DNA of 35,911 nt from Actinomycetota bacterium (GCA_947380835.1 CANCSL010000005.1:1-35911); one strand, 5' to 3'. Positions 7,262 through 16,751 are shown, counted from the stretch's first letter. Notes: generated by a model not told the origin, from the sequence alone. A program made the numbers and translations.

Positions 7262-7792
7262 ATGTCAGAGATGGAATCGACCACAACGGACCTAAAATCC
7301 GACATTGGTTACCGTGGTGCAACGGCATGTGTTGCAGCCGGAATCACTTATCGACAGTTGGATTATTGGGCGCGAACTGGTTTGGTCGAGCCAAGCATTC
7401 AACCGGCGACAGGTTCGGGCTCCCAACGTTTGTACGGATTCCGCGACATCCTCGTTCTTAAAATTGTAAAGCGCCTGCTTGATACTGGTGTCTCGTTACA
7501 AAACATCCGATCCGCGGTTGATCATCTCCGCGGGCGCGGCGTTTCCGATCTCGAGCGAATCACATTGATGAGCGATGGAGCATCTATTTATGAGTGCACC
7601 AGCGCAGATGACATCATCGATCTGCTTCAGGGTGGTCAAGGCGTTTTCGGAATCGCCATCGGCCGAGTCTGGAGCGAAGTCGAAGGCTCGCTTGCGACTC
7701 TGCAAGGAGAAAGCGCGCATGATGGCTCGCCGGCAACAAGTGGCGTAAGTAACGATGAGCTAGCCCAGCGTAGAAAGCGCAAAGGCGCCTAA
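7262..7792 (+). CDS. MerR-family transcriptional regulator (Rv1830/ResR-like)
   Basis: This second MerR regulator of the cluster is orthologous by position and sequence type to Rv1830. Residues 15-85 form the HTH domain: GYRGATACVAAGITYRQLDY, WARTGLVEPS, then SGSQRLYGFRDILVLKIVKRLLD. The C-terminal region is short (176 residues in total) and ends in a low-complexity basic tail. It has its own promoter (7191-7219) and stands directly before gcvP, so gcvP or its own operon are possible targets. In mycobacteria the orthologue affects cell-cycle and antibiotic recovery, but whether that applies here is unknown. Confidence 0.85.
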   Translation: MSEMESTTTDLKSDIGYRGATACVAAGITYRQLDYWARTGLVEPSIQPATGSGSQRLYGFRDILVLKIVKRLLDTGVSLQNIRSAVDHLRGRGVSDLERITLMSDGASIYECTSADDIIDLLQGGQGVFGIAIGRVWSEVEGSLATLQGESAHDGSPATSGVSNDELAQRRKRKGA

Positions 7793-7823
7793 ATTTCTTT
7801 ATCCTTTCCCCGTACTGCATGAT

Positions 7824-7843
7824 GAACTAGTCATTGAACTAGT
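7824..7843 (+). repeat. Direct repeat GAACTAGT x2 upstream of gcvP
   Basis: GAACTAGT occurs at 7824-7831 and 7836-7843, 12 bases apart, and each copy contains the palindrome ACTAGT. The pair lies directly upstream of the candidate -35 region of gcvP. A tandem regulator site is a reasonable reading. The protein is unknown. Confidence 0.5.
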
Positions 7844-7871
7844 GACGACACCTATTCGCACCGAATAGGTT
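7842..7871 (+). promoter_or_regulatory. Putative gcvP promoter overlapping an inverted repeat
   Basis: GTGACG (7842-7847) and TAGGTT (7866-7871) are 18 bases apart and could be the -35 and -10 boxes. The perfect inverted repeat CCTATTCG / CGAATAGG (7851-7858 and 7862-7869, 3-base centre) fills the spacer and overlaps the -10, where a MerR-type regulator or a repressor would bind. Because the repeat is followed by TTTT, it could instead be a short terminator of the MerR gene. Confidence 0.5.
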
Positions 7872-7891
7872 TTCACAGCAAGGGGACCGTA

Positions 7892-10759
7892 ATGGCTGAA
7901 ATTCGCTCGCGTTTTGAGGACCGTCATATTGGTCCCGACACATCGCAGATCGATTTTATGCTCTCTGAACTCGGAGCAACCTCGCTTGAGTCATTCATCT
8001 CTCAAGTCGTTCCTGCAAATATCGCAATGACGCAGACTCTGGCTTCGGTGTTACCTGAAGCACTGAGCGAAGTAGATGCATTGGCAGAGTTGCGCGCCAA
8101 GGCCGATCGCAATCAAGTTTTTCATTCTCTCATTGGTACTGGTTACTACGGCACTATTACTCCGCCGGTTGTTCTACGCAACGTTTTAGAAAATCCAGCT
8201 TGGTACACCGCGTATACGCCCTACCAACCAGAGATTAGCCAAGGACGATTGGAGGCAATTTTCGCATTTCAAACTGCGGTATCAGATCTCACCGGCTTGC
8301 CAATTGCGAATGCATCGATGCTCGATGAGGCCACCGCTGCCGCGGAAGCAATGACGCTGGCTCGGCGAGTGTGGACTGGTGGGGATGAAGCAGTTTTGGC
8401 CATTGATGTGAAGTTGCACCCTCATATATCGGCAGTCATAAAAACTCGCGCGAAGCCATTGAAGATTGACGTGGTTGAGTCCTTAATGGATGCACAATCC
8501 CTTGCCGCTATCGGTAAACCGATTTTTGGCGCGGTGATAGCTTCGATCGGAACCGAAGGAGATATTCAGGATCCTTCTGGTGTAATTTCTTGGCTGCACT
8601 CACACGAAGCCTTGGCAATCCTTACCGCTGATCTTCTTGCACTCACTTTATTAAAGTCGCCGGGGGAGTGGGGCGCAGATGTAGCTGTTGGCTCTGCTCA
8701 GCGTTTTGGTGTGCCGATGGGATTTGGCGGACCTCACGCCGGATTCATGTCAGTTCGCAAGGGACTTGAACGATCTATCCCTGGACGCTTGGTTGGACAA
8801 AGTATTGATGTGCACGGAAATCCTGCATTCCGATTGGCGTTACAAACGCGCGAACAGCACATTAGGCGTGACAAGGCGACTTCGAATATCTGCACTGCAC
8901 AAGTTCTATTGGCTGTTATTTCGGCTTTCTACGCTGTCTGGCATGGACCAAAAGGACTTGCGGCCATTGCGCAACGTGTCCATTCCTATGCGAGCACCTT
9001 TGCTCATGTGTTGGCAACCGCCGGAACAACAATCACTTCGCAAAATATCTTTGACACCGTAACGCTTCATGGCGTTGCTTCGAAGGAATTGGCAGCAAAG
9101 GCACGGGCCGCAGGATTTAATATTCGAATTCTGAGCGATGCATCCGTCGGAGTAAGTTTCGATGAGACTATTACTGACGCTTCGTTCGCGAGTTTGCTGA
9201 AAGTTTTTGGTCTTCAGTGGAGCGGAGAAATTACTACCGGTACGTTTTCTGCCGATCAATCCCGAACTACCGAATATCTCACACACCCGATTTTCAATAC
9301 TTACCATTCCGAGACTGCGATGTTGCGCTATATCCGATCACTGTCGGATCGGGATCTGGGGCTTGATCGAACCATGATTCCATTGGGTTCATGCACGATG
9401 AAGTTAAACGCAACCACAGAGATGATTCCCATAACTTGGGTCGAATTCTCAACACTTCATCCCTTCGCTCCGATCAATCAAAGCCTGGGCATCCGAGAAG
9501 TTATTTCCGAACTTTCTGAATGGTTGATCAAAATCACGGGTTACGATGCAGTATCGCTACAACCTAACGCTGGATCTCAAGGCGAATTTGCCGGCTTGCT
9601 TGCGATTCGAAATTACTTGGATGCCAATGGTCACAACGATCGCGATATTTGCTTGATTCCATCGAGTGCACATGGAACAAACGCTGCCAGCGCAGTGATG
9701 GCTGGAATGAAAGTTGTGGTTGTTGCCTGCGATGATGAAGGCAACGTAAGTTTGGACGATCTTCGAGCCAAGATTGCTGAGTACGCCGATTCGTTAGCAG
9801 CTTTGATGGTCACTTATCCATCTACGCACGGAGTCTTCGAAGAAGCCATTAGTGAAATCTGCGCACTGATTCACGAAGCTGGTGGTCAGGTTTATGTCGA
9901 TGGCGCCAATCTCAATGCACTTGTTGGATTGGCTCAACCAGGAAAATTTGGCGCCGACGTGTCCCACCTAAACCTCCACAAAACTTTTTGTATTCCGCAC
10001 GGCGGGGGAGGACCAGGCGTTGGTCCGGTTATTTCACGTGCGCATTTGGCGCCTTACCTACCCAACCATCCTTTGGATGCAACGGCCGGACCTGCCACGG
10101 GACCTGGGCCAGTCAGTTCTGCGCCATTTGGTTCAGCCAGCATTTTGCCGATCTCTTGGAGCTACATCCGCATGATGGGGGGAGATGGGCTCAAGCGCGC
10201 AACCGAGGTGGCGATCCTTTCGGCCAACTACTTGGCAGCGAAATTAGATCCACATTTTCCAGTCCTGTATAAGGGGAAAAACGGCTACATCGCCCACGAA
10301 TGCATTATCGATTTGCGCGAGATTACCAAGCGAACGGGAGTCACCGTCGATGATGTCGCTAAGCGCCTGATGGATCACGGTTTCCATGCACCTACGGTCA
10401 GCTTTCCGGTTTCGGGCACTCTGATGATTGAACCAACCGAATCTGAAGATATCCGGGAATTAGATCGGTTCATTCAGGCCATGATCTCCATACGCGCTGA
10501 AATCGCCGATATCGAAAAAGGCGAATTAACGGCTGAAGAGTCGCCTTTGCATTTCGCCCCACACACCAGCGCTGATCTGGTTCGGGCTGATTGGGAGCGC
10601 AAATATTCTCGTGAAATCGGTGCATTTCCTGCCGGAAATGATGTCGAAATTGGGCGCATGGGCAAGTACTGGCCAACGACTGGTCGCATAGATGGCGTGT
10701 ACGGCGATCGCAATTTGGTCTGTTCGTGTGTGCCGATCGCAGAGTTAGCCATCAACTAA
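7892..10759 (+). CDS. gcvP: Glycine dehydrogenase (decarboxylating), glycine cleavage P protein
   Basis: This PLP enzyme decarboxylates glycine and passes the aminomethyl group to lipoyl-GcvH. The 955 residues form the usual fused two-half protein (alpha and beta type halves in one chain). The PLP lysine is Lys697 in LNLHKTFCIPHGGGGPG. The N-terminal FEDRHIGPD and mid-protein DRTMIPLGSCTMKLNAT segments are family hallmarks. The start is ATG 7892, with AAGGGG six bases upstream. It has its own control region with a direct repeat and an inverted repeat (7824-7871). GcvH is encoded 2.5 kb upstream, while GcvT and lipoamide dehydrogenase must be elsewhere. Confidence 0.98.
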   Translation: MAEIRSRFEDRHIGPDTSQIDFMLSELGATSLESFISQVVPANIAMTQTLASVLPEALSEVDALAELRAKADRNQVFHSLIGTGYYGTITPPVVLRNVLENPAWYTAYTPYQPEISQGRLEAIFAFQTAVSDLTGLPIANASMLDEATAAAEAMTLARRVWTGGDEAVLAIDVKLHPHISAVIKTRAKPLKIDVVESLMDAQSLAAIGKPIFGAVIASIGTEGDIQDPSGVISWLHSHEALAILTADLLALTLLKSPGEWGADVAVGSAQRFGVPMGFGGPHAGFMSVRKGLERSIPGRLVGQSIDVHGNPAFRLALQTREQHIRRDKATSNICTAQVLLAVISAFYAVWHGPKGLAAIAQRVHSYASTFAHVLATAGTTITSQNIFDTVTLHGVASKELAAKARAAGFNIRILSDASVGVSFDETITDASFASLLKVFGLQWSGEITTGTFSADQSRTTEYLTHPIFNTYHSETAMLRYIRSLSDRDLGLDRTMIPLGSCTMKLNATTEMIPITWVEFSTLHPFAPINQSLGIREVISELSEWLIKITGYDAVSLQPNAGSQGEFAGLLAIRNYLDANGHNDRDICLIPSSAHGTNAASAVMAGMKVVVVACDDEGNVSLDDLRAKIAEYADSLAALMVTYPSTHGVFEEAISEICALIHEAGGQVYVDGANLNALVGLAQPGKFGADVSHLNLHKTFCIPHGGGGPGVGPVISRAHLAPYLPNHPLDATAGPATGPGPVSSAPFGSASILPISWSYIRMMGGDGLKRATEVAILSANYLAAKLDPHFPVLYKGKNGYIAHECIIDLREITKRTGVTVDDVAKRLMDHGFHAPTVSFPVSGTLMIEPTESEDIRELDRFIQAMISIRAEIADIEKGELTAEESPLHFAPHTSADLVRADWERKYSREIGAFPAGNDVEIGRMGKYWPTTGRIDGVYGDRNLVCSCVPIAELAIN

Positions 10760-10761
10760 GC

Positions 10762-10780
10762 GGGAGAGGGATCTCTTTTT
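10762..10780 (+). terminator. Weak intrinsic terminator after gcvP
   Basis: AGAG-GGAT-CTCT forms a 4-bp stem, extendable by G-T pairs, and runs into TTTTT. It sits three bases after the gcvP stop, between gcvP and the convergent mannosyltransferase gene. Confidence 0.45.
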
Positions 10781-10821
10781 CTGCGCTCGTTTTAGTTAAC
10801 ATAATGTAGATTATCGGCGGT

Positions 10822-11550
10822 TTACTGACGTTTAAAAAGTCGTTGTATTCCCCAGATGGTGACCATTTTCCAGGCCTCAAAGACGATCTCTTTTGTCATT
10901 TTGGATCTACCAGCTGCGCGCTCTACAAAAGTTATAGGAACTTCCGTGATGCGAAGTCCCAGATCGTGAACCCGCATAGCCATTTCAACTTGAAATCCAT
11001 AGCCACGTGTTTGAATCTGGCTAAATGGCAAAGACTCTAAACTCGCTCGAGAAAAGACCCTAAATCCGCTGGTGAGGTCTTTATAAGGCAATTGCAAGGC
11101 GGTTCCGGCATACCAGGTGCCCATCTTGGAGATAAATTGGCGAGACTTGGGCCAATTGACGACTTCTCCACCCGGAACCCAACGCGATCCAATAACAAGG
11201 TCAGCTTCAAGGCTGGCATCGAGCATTTTAGATAGATCTTCCGGCAGGTGACTTCCGTCGGCATCCATCTCCAGAAAGAAATCGAATTCTCGCGCCAAAC
11301 CCCAGGTAAATCCCGCAAGATATGCCGGCCCGAGACCGCCTTTTCCGGGTCGTCGCAAAATGTCGACATTAGCCATGTGGAGCGATTCGACTAAATCTGC
11401 GGTGTGGTCGGGGGAATTGTCATCCACAACCAGGATGGAGATCGAACCTGGGTCTCTATCGGCGCGATACTTGGCGATTCGGTGCAGCAGATCGACAATG
11501 CTTTCCGACTCGTTATAGGTCGGAATAATGATGAGGTATTTGCTCACCAC
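10822..11550 (-). CDS. Polyprenol monophosphomannose synthase-like glycosyltransferase (GT2)
   Basis: It transfers mannose from GDP-mannose to polyprenyl phosphate, supplying the lipid-linked donor for cell-envelope lipoglycans or protein mannosylation. The GT2/DPM1 motifs are IIPTYNESESI near residue 10, VVDDNSPD near 42 and MDADGSH (metal-binding DxD) near 95. At 242 residues it has only the catalytic domain, with no C-terminal membrane domain or fused acyltransferase. Two in-frame GTG codons are possible starts, 11550 and 11547. The second gives the classic 4-base GTGA overlap with the exonuclease stop. It is the last gene of the long leftward run, and translation is probably coupled to the gene before it. 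Confidence 0.88.
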   Translation of the reverse strand: MVSKYLIIIPTYNESESIVDLLHRIAKYRADRDPGSISILVVDDNSPDHTADLVESLHMANVDILRRPGKGGLGPAYLAGFTWGLAREFDFFLEMDADGSHLPEDLSKMLDASLEADLVIGSRWVPGGEVVNWPKSRQFISKMGTWYAGTALQLPYKDLTSGFRVFSRASLESLPFSQIQTRGYGFQVEMAMRVHDLGLRITEVPITFVERAAGRSKMTKEIVFEAWKMVTIWGIQRLFKRQ

Positions 11551-12443
11551 TGAAGTGCCGAAATCATTCGATCCACGCTAGCTCCGAGTCCGTAATCCTT
11601 TTGGTATTGGTAAATCTCATCCAGAGATTTTGGCCGGGACGGCATCGAAGTATCAATTTTGGGCAGTGCCACGTCAAGTGCGCAGTGAACGAGTTTCGGA
11701 GCGATGGCGATGTAATCAGAGCCTTCAATCAATTTCTTACGCAAATTTGGAGTTAAGCGATCATCACCTGCGTGGGCGGCGGCGAGAGCTTCCTCTATAG
11801 AAGTGAATGCATTTGCGATGACTGCAGCCCCTTTTTCGCCGATGCCGCGCACCCCGGGAAGTCCATCCGATGCGTCACCTCGAATCATGGCGAAGAGTGC
11901 GTACCTCTCCCCCGGAATCTCATATCTATCGGCAATCCATTTGATGTTAACCAAATCATGGTTAGTAATGCCTTTTGCTAGATAAACAACGGATACATCG
12001 CGCTTGTCATCTACAAGTTGAAACAGATCCCGATCGCCCGTGATGATGCGAGTGGGGCCAGGTTCTGTGACGCTGAAGGAGGCGATGATGTCATCCGCTT
12101 CATAGTCGTCGACACCGACAAGTGGGATTCCAAAGGCATCCAACAGATCCAAAAGGATTGGAATTTGAGGTGTCAGTAAATCTGGCTCTTCTTCCTCGCC
12201 TTCAGGATCAAGCCGATTGGCTTTATATGCCGGGAAAAGTTCTACTCGCCAAGTGGGACGCCAATCACCCTCTAAGCATGCAACGATGCGATTCGGCCGA
12301 TACAAAGAAATCAATCGTGCCGTCATATCAAGATAACCGCGAATCGCATTTACTGGTGTTCCATCGGGAGCAAGTAACGTATCGGGCATTCCATAATAGG
12401 CGCGGTACCAAAGTGAGGCACTATCAATAAGCATCAAAGTCAT
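11544..12443 (-). CDS. 5'-3' exonuclease (PolA N-terminal domain family)
   Basis: This stand-alone flap/5' nuclease of 299 residues has no polymerase domain. The N-terminus MLIDSASLWYRAYYG carries the first metal-binding aspartate, followed by the arch region PTWRVELFPAYKANR, the acidic stretch VDDYEADDIIASF with ITGDRDLFQLVDD, and the helix-hairpin-helix region GDASDGLPGVRGIGEKGAA. Its ATG overlaps the helY stop by 4 bases (ATGA). In many actinobacteria this gene accompanies helY and the tat genes. It probably acts in Okazaki-fragment or repair processing. Confidence 0.93.
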   Translation of the reverse strand: MTLMLIDSASLWYRAYYGMPDTLLAPDGTPVNAIRGYLDMTARLISLYRPNRIVACLEGDWRPTWRVELFPAYKANRLDPEGEEEEPDLLTPQIPILLDLLDAFGIPLVGVDDYEADDIIASFSVTEPGPTRIITGDRDLFQLVDDKRDVSVVYLAKGITNHDLVNIKWIADRYEIPGERYALFAMIRGDASDGLPGVRGIGEKGAAVIANAFTSIEEALAAAHAGDDRLTPNLRKKLIEGSDYIAIAPKLVHCALDVALPKIDTSMPSRPKSLDEIYQYQKDYGLGASVDRMISALQW

Positions 12444-14839
12444 AGCACTGCCCCCGCGTATGCAACCACTCCCCTATCGATTCGCTTCAAAGCATCCGAA
12501 ACAATTCGCTCTAGATGAGGTGAAGCGATGGAAAGTTGGCGAAGTAGATCAATAATTTGTTTCATGGATCGTACAAAATCTCCAACAGTAAGTTCGGTGC
12601 CTTTAAGTATCGACGTAAGAGAATGCCCACTGGCCCATCGATACGATGCAAAGCAGAAGCCCATATCTGGCTCGCGCAAAGGCTCTAGTCCGATATCGAC
12701 TTCCTCTTCATGAATAATGCTCCATTGCTTTACTAACTCGCCGAGTACTTCCTGGACCGCACCTCGAGGGATCTTAGGTGACTCTTCTTTGCGAGCTTCA
12801 TAAAGAAATGCTGAAAGTACAGAGACAAGTTCTGGGCCATCGAGATTGTCGAATGCGCCTAACCTAATCATTTGAGAAATCAAGAAATCGGTTTCACCGT
12901 AAATTTTAGAAAGAAGTTTTCCCCATTTAGTTATTTCACCATCTTCGATGTAGCCAAAGCGTTCGAGCATGACTCTGACGAGATCAAATCGTTTTGCGAT
13001 GACGTTGGTGCGGTTATCGACTCTTTCGGCCAAGCCACGATTTTCGCGCTTGAGACGCTGCATGCGTTCGGAGATACGCGAATGAGTTTCGCGTTCGGCA
13101 CAGCCGTGGCATGGGTGAGCTCGAAGCGTTTTACGAAATTCGGAGATTTCGATTTCTCGCTCTAGGCGTTTAGGGCGGGAGCGCTTGTTGAGCGATTTCT
13201 CTAAATCAGAAATATGGGCGCGCAGATCTGAATATTCAAGAAAGTCCCCAAGGTGGCAATTGATATCGGCGGCAAGTTCGGAGATGGCGTTGTCATTTCG
13301 CTTAATCTGTCGCGCCAAACCTACAACAGCCTTATCTGCCTGAAACTGGGCAAAAGAAGATTCCAAAGAAGTTCGAGCTCGCTCGGCCCCGAATTGGGAG
13401 ATGAGATTTATTGTCATGTTGTATGTGGGCTTGAAAGAGCTACGCAACGGGTAGGTGCGTGTCGATGCCAAACCTGCAACTGAACCGGAATCAACATCTT
13501 TGGTCCACAGAATGACGGCATTGCCTTCAATATCTATTCCCCGACGGCCAGCGCGACCGGTCAATTGGGTGTACTCCCCTGGCGTCACCGCCACATGAGA
13601 TTCACCATTCCACTTGGTTAACTTTTCCATGACAACTGTGCGGGCAGGCATGTTGATCCCCAGTGCAAGAGTCTCCGTCGCAAAGACGGCCTTGACTAGT
13701 CCTCGCTGAAATAGCTCCTCGACTGTCTCCTTAAATGTGGGGAGCAATCCGGCATGGTGAGCGGCGATTCCGCGCTCGAGCGCATCGGACCATTCGTGGA
13801 AACCAAGAATTAGGAGATCTTCTTCGGGGATATTGCGAATTGAGCGCGCTATTACCTGGCGGATTTCAGACCGCTCATCCGAAGTCGTTAACTTGATTCC
13901 GGCGGTGAGGCATTGGTGTACCGCAGCGTCACATGCCTTACGCGAAAAAATAAAAGTTATCGCCGGTAGAAGTCCTTCGCGGTCCAACTTATCAATAACT
14001 TCCGGTCGAGAGAGAGATCGAATTGTTGGGGTCAATTGGGAATTATTGCGCCAGTTATTTTTTGAACCTTTATTTGCCGCCTGGCTTGCCCTAACTTGCT
14101 TGAAGGATTCGCGTTCGAGGCGAAGAATCTCAGAGTTTACTTTTCCGTCGTCTACAAATAGATCTAAAAGTCGGTTTCCAAAGAGCACATGCTGATAGAG
14201 CGGAACGGGTCGGATCTCAGAGACAATAACTTTGGTATCGCCTCGAACGGTCTGCAGCCAATCACCGAACTCTTCTGCATTTGAAACTGTGGCCGAAAGC
14301 GAAGCTACTTGGACGCTTTCTGGTAGGTGGATAAGAATTTCTTCCCACACTGCTCCACGAAACTTATCGGCCAGGTAATGCACTTCATCCATCACGACAT
14401 ATTTCAAATTGGCCAATGTAGAAGAGCCGGAATAAATCATGTTGCGAAGTACTTCAGTGGTCATAACCACGATCGGTGCTTCGGAGTTGAAGCTGGTATC
14501 TCCCGTTAAGAGTCCGACTTTTGACTCGCCGTAAAGCGAGGTGAGATCTTGAAATTTTTGGTTAGACAGCGCCTTTATCGGCGTTGTATAGAAACATTTC
14601 TTTCCTTCAGCCATTGCCAAATGCGCTGCAAATTCGCCAACTACAGTTTTTCCAGCGCCTGTGGGAGCTGCAACGAGAACCCCAAATCCATCTTCAAGCG
14701 CGTGGCAGCCTTCTACTTGAAAGTCATCCAAAGCAAATGGGTAGAGATCGGCGAATTGCGCGCTCTTCTTGTACGAATCTCGCATTCGGCTGGCGGCATA
14801 TCGTTCTGACGGCGAGAGTAAAACTTCTTTTTCAGGCAC
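12440..14839 (-). CDS. helY: DEAD/DEAH-box helicase, HelY (Ski2/Mtr4-like)
   Basis: This ATP-dependent nucleic-acid helicase of the Ski2-like superfamily is presumably involved in RNA processing. Walker A is APTGAGKT at residues 58-65, Walker B DEVHY at 151-155, motif III SATVSNA, and the C-terminal RecA domain has AVFATETLALGINMP and QLTGRAGRRGID. A DSHCT-like C-terminal domain follows. At 799 residues it is about 100 shorter than the M. tuberculosis HelY, with the core motifs intact. The start is GTG 14839, directly after the stop of the diacylglycerol-kinase-like gene. The location downstream of tatAC is standard in actinobacteria. Confidence 0.95.
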   Translation of the reverse strand: MPEKEVLLSPSERYAASRMRDSYKKSAQFADLYPFALDDFQVEGCHALEDGFGVLVAAPTGAGKTVVGEFAAHLAMAEGKKCFYTTPIKALSNQKFQDLTSLYGESKVGLLTGDTSFNSEAPIVVMTTEVLRNMIYSGSSTLANLKYVVMDEVHYLADKFRGAVWEEILIHLPESVQVASLSATVSNAEEFGDWLQTVRGDTKVIVSEIRPVPLYQHVLFGNRLLDLFVDDGKVNSEILRLERESFKQVRASQAANKGSKNNWRNNSQLTPTIRSLSRPEVIDKLDREGLLPAITFIFSRKACDAAVHQCLTAGIKLTTSDERSEIRQVIARSIRNIPEEDLLILGFHEWSDALERGIAAHHAGLLPTFKETVEELFQRGLVKAVFATETLALGINMPARTVVMEKLTKWNGESHVAVTPGEYTQLTGRAGRRGIDIEGNAVILWTKDVDSGSVAGLASTRTYPLRSSFKPTYNMTINLISQFGAERARTSLESSFAQFQADKAVVGLARQIKRNDNAISELAADINCHLGDFLEYSDLRAHISDLEKSLNKRSRPKRLEREIEISEFRKTLRAHPCHGCAERETHSRISERMQRLKRENRGLAERVDNRTNVIAKRFDLVRVMLERFGYIEDGEITKWGKLLSKIYGETDFLISQMIRLGAFDNLDGPELVSVLSAFLYEARKEESPKIPRGAVQEVLGELVKQWSIIHEEEVDIGLEPLREPDMGFCFASYRWASGHSLTSILKGTELTVGDFVRSMKQIIDLLRQLSIASPHLERIVSDALKRIDRGVVAYAGAVL

Positions 14840-15721
14840 TTAACAGACCCAGGTGTAGAGAGCTTGTGGAATGGATTCAGCCCTCAAAGGCAGATCTCCA
14901 TATCTTTCGCCGTCGGCATAGGCAACAGCGTCGGCAGATATAGATATTGATCGCGCTCTAAAGATTTCAACTTTTGGATGGGTGACATGAGTTCCTTTAA
15001 AAACTTTGGGGAATACTCGGATGAATTCGAGTATTGGGACTGGGTGAAGGACCAGCACATCGAAGAGGCCATCATGACGATCTGCATCTGGGCAGATCTG
15101 CATGCCTCCGCCATAGGTTGCACCGTTAGCAATAGCAACCAACATCGCTTTGGTCGTAATCTCCCGCCCATCTGCCGAGATGGAATAGCTTTTGGGTTGA
15201 AACCGGGGCAGCTCTAGAGCTGTAGCAACGTTGTATTTCATTTTGCCCTTTAGCCATGTAAATCTATTGGCTCTTTCATTGACCATCGAGTCGAATCCTG
15301 TACTCAGAATCTGCACGAACCAACGCTCTTGGTCGGCAACGAAAACCCGGCCCGCATCAATGGCGACTGGGTTGTGAGAAGTCATGAGATCAACGAGTGC
15401 TGTCGGGGTCAGCCCAAAAGTTTTACTTGATCGGGCGAAATCATTTCCTGTTCCCGCAGCCAAGACCGCCATAGGAATGGAAGTTCCGGCAAGCTCTTGC
15501 ACAGCCAGATTTACTAGTCCATCTCCCCCAACAACAACTACCGCATCAATTGTGCCACTGGATATTGAGGCTCTGAGAGAGTTGGCGCTCTCTAGTGCAG
15601 AAGCCCCAGAAATCCAGGATATTTCAATATTTTTTGCGGCCGCTAATTCACGAACCTCGTGGCCCAAAACTAGGGCGCGACGTTTCCCCGAGTGAGGATT
15701 GACGATAATGGCCCAGTGCAT
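14840..15721 (-). CDS. Diacylglycerol kinase-like lipid kinase (DagK/YegS family)
   Basis: It probably phosphorylates diacylglycerol or a related lipid using ATP at the membrane. Visible motifs are the N-terminal IVNPHSGK, the nucleotide-binding VVVGGDGLVN near residues 62-71 and the AAGTGNDFAR loop near 87-96. The C-terminal half has the usual beta-sandwich segments (ANGATYGGGMQICPDADRHD). The 293-residue length is standard. It lies 2 bases after tatC and abuts helY, so it is in the same transcript. The exact lipid substrate is not predictable. Confidence 0.9.
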   Translation of the reverse strand: MHWAIIVNPHSGKRRALVLGHEVRELAAAKNIEISWISGASALESANSLRASISSGTIDAVVVVGGDGLVNLAVQELAGTSIPMAVLAAGTGNDFARSSKTFGLTPTALVDLMTSHNPVAIDAGRVFVADQERWFVQILSTGFDSMVNERANRFTWLKGKMKYNVATALELPRFQPKSYSISADGREITTKAMLVAIANGATYGGGMQICPDADRHDGLFDVLVLHPVPILEFIRVFPKVFKGTHVTHPKVEIFRARSISISADAVAYADGERYGDLPLRAESIPQALYTWVC

Positions 15722-15723
15722 TT

Positions 15724-16548
15724 CTAGTCGCTCTCATCAATCGTGCCAGCATCGTCGATGGTGGAGGCCTCATCATCGCCAATCGTCGTGACCTTCTTGG
15801 CTCGCTTACGGTCTACGAGCAAGGCAATTCCACCAGCAGCAAAGTAAAAGATAATTAAAGGCAGAGCAAGAAGTGACATCGTGAGTGGATCACCAGTCGG
15901 GGTAAACATGGCGGTAAATAATGCAATTCCAAAGATGGCAAAACGCCATGGTTTCAGAATTCCTTTTCCTGTTAGCACTCCAGCCAAGTTAAGAGAAACC
16001 AAGAAGACGGGAAGCTCGAAGGCTCCCCCGAAGAGCAGAATCACGCGCAGCACGAAATCAAGGTAGTCATCGAAACGGACCAAGTTAGAGAGGGATCCGG
16101 GAGTAAATCCGAGAAGCACTCGGACGGCAACAGGAAGGATGATGTAACCCAACGTCGCTCCGAAGGCGAAGAAGGGGGTGGCTACGGCAATGAACGCGAT
16201 CGAACGGCGCTTTTCCTTCTTGTGTAAACCAGGTGCGACGAATGCCCAGAGTTGATATATCCAAATAGGGGCGGCAATGATCACGCCGGTGAGAAGGGCC
16301 ACCTTAATTTGCAAGTTGAGCGGCCCTAATACGCCATTGATATACAGAGTCCCACAGTGTGTGGCACCTGACTTTTGGGCGGATTTGAGATCGCAGACCG
16401 GAGCTGCGAGGGTGTTAATAATTTTGGAATAAAAAGCCCAGCCAAAACCCGAAGCTACGACAATGGCTATTGCAGCGCGTACGACTCGTTTCCGTAGATC
16501 ACGAAAGTGCTCTACGAGTGGCATACGACCGCTCTCGTGAGCGTCCAT
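15724..16548 (-). CDS. tatC: Twin-arginine translocase subunit TatC
   Basis: This polytopic membrane protein recognises twin-arginine signal peptides and exports folded proteins. The N-terminal MPLVEHFRDLRKRVVRA is the TatC signature, and about six hydrophobic segments follow, with FELPVF in the middle. The C-terminal tail is charged and rich in Asp. The 274-residue length fits. It lies 8 bases after tatA in the same direction. No tatB is seen nearby; in actinobacteria tatB is usually elsewhere. Confidence 0.97.
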   Translation of the reverse strand: MDAHESGRMPLVEHFRDLRKRVVRAAIAIVVASGFGWAFYSKIINTLAAPVCDLKSAQKSGATHCGTLYINGVLGPLNLQIKVALLTGVIIAAPIWIYQLWAFVAPGLHKKEKRRSIAFIAVATPFFAFGATLGYIILPVAVRVLLGFTPGSLSNLVRFDDYLDFVLRVILLFGGAFELPVFLVSLNLAGVLTGKGILKPWRFAIFGIALFTAMFTPTGDPLTMSLLALPLIIFYFAAGGIALLVDRKRAKKVTTIGDDEASTIDDAGTIDESD

Positions 16549-16556
16549 GGGACCCT

Positions 16557-16751
16557 TTAGTTGGTTGGAGGGGTATCGCCAGAGTCAGGGTTTGCCTTCT
16601 TCTCCTCTGGGCTAAGTTCTTTGACTTCACTCTTAAAAATACGGAGTGAACGTCCGAGCGCGCGTGCGGAATCTGGCAAACGCTTGGCTCCAAAGAGAAG
16701 CACAAGGACAATGAGCAGAATAAGAATGTGACTTGGCTCTTTCAGAAACAT
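16557..16751 (-). CDS. tatA: Twin-arginine translocase subunit TatA
   Basis: This small pore-forming subunit of the Tat system has 64 residues. One N-terminal membrane helix (ILILLIVLVLLFG) is followed by the conserved FGAKRLPDSARALGRSLRIFKSE amphipathic helix, given here as FGAKRLPD then ARALGRSLRIFKSE, and an acidic/proline tail. The ATG has GGAAG five bases upstream. It opens a sub-operon after the 99-base gap from pafC, which holds a candidate promoter. Confidence 0.96.
   Translation of the reverse strand: MFLKEPSHILILLIVLVLLFGAKRLPDSARALGRSLRIFKSEVKELSPEEKKANPDSGDTPPTN

Noticed and set aside
7793..7891. Glycine riboswitch before gcvP
   Set aside because: The gap is under 100 bases and shows none of the conserved glycine-aptamer sequence or double-aptamer length; the structure seen is a simple palindrome.
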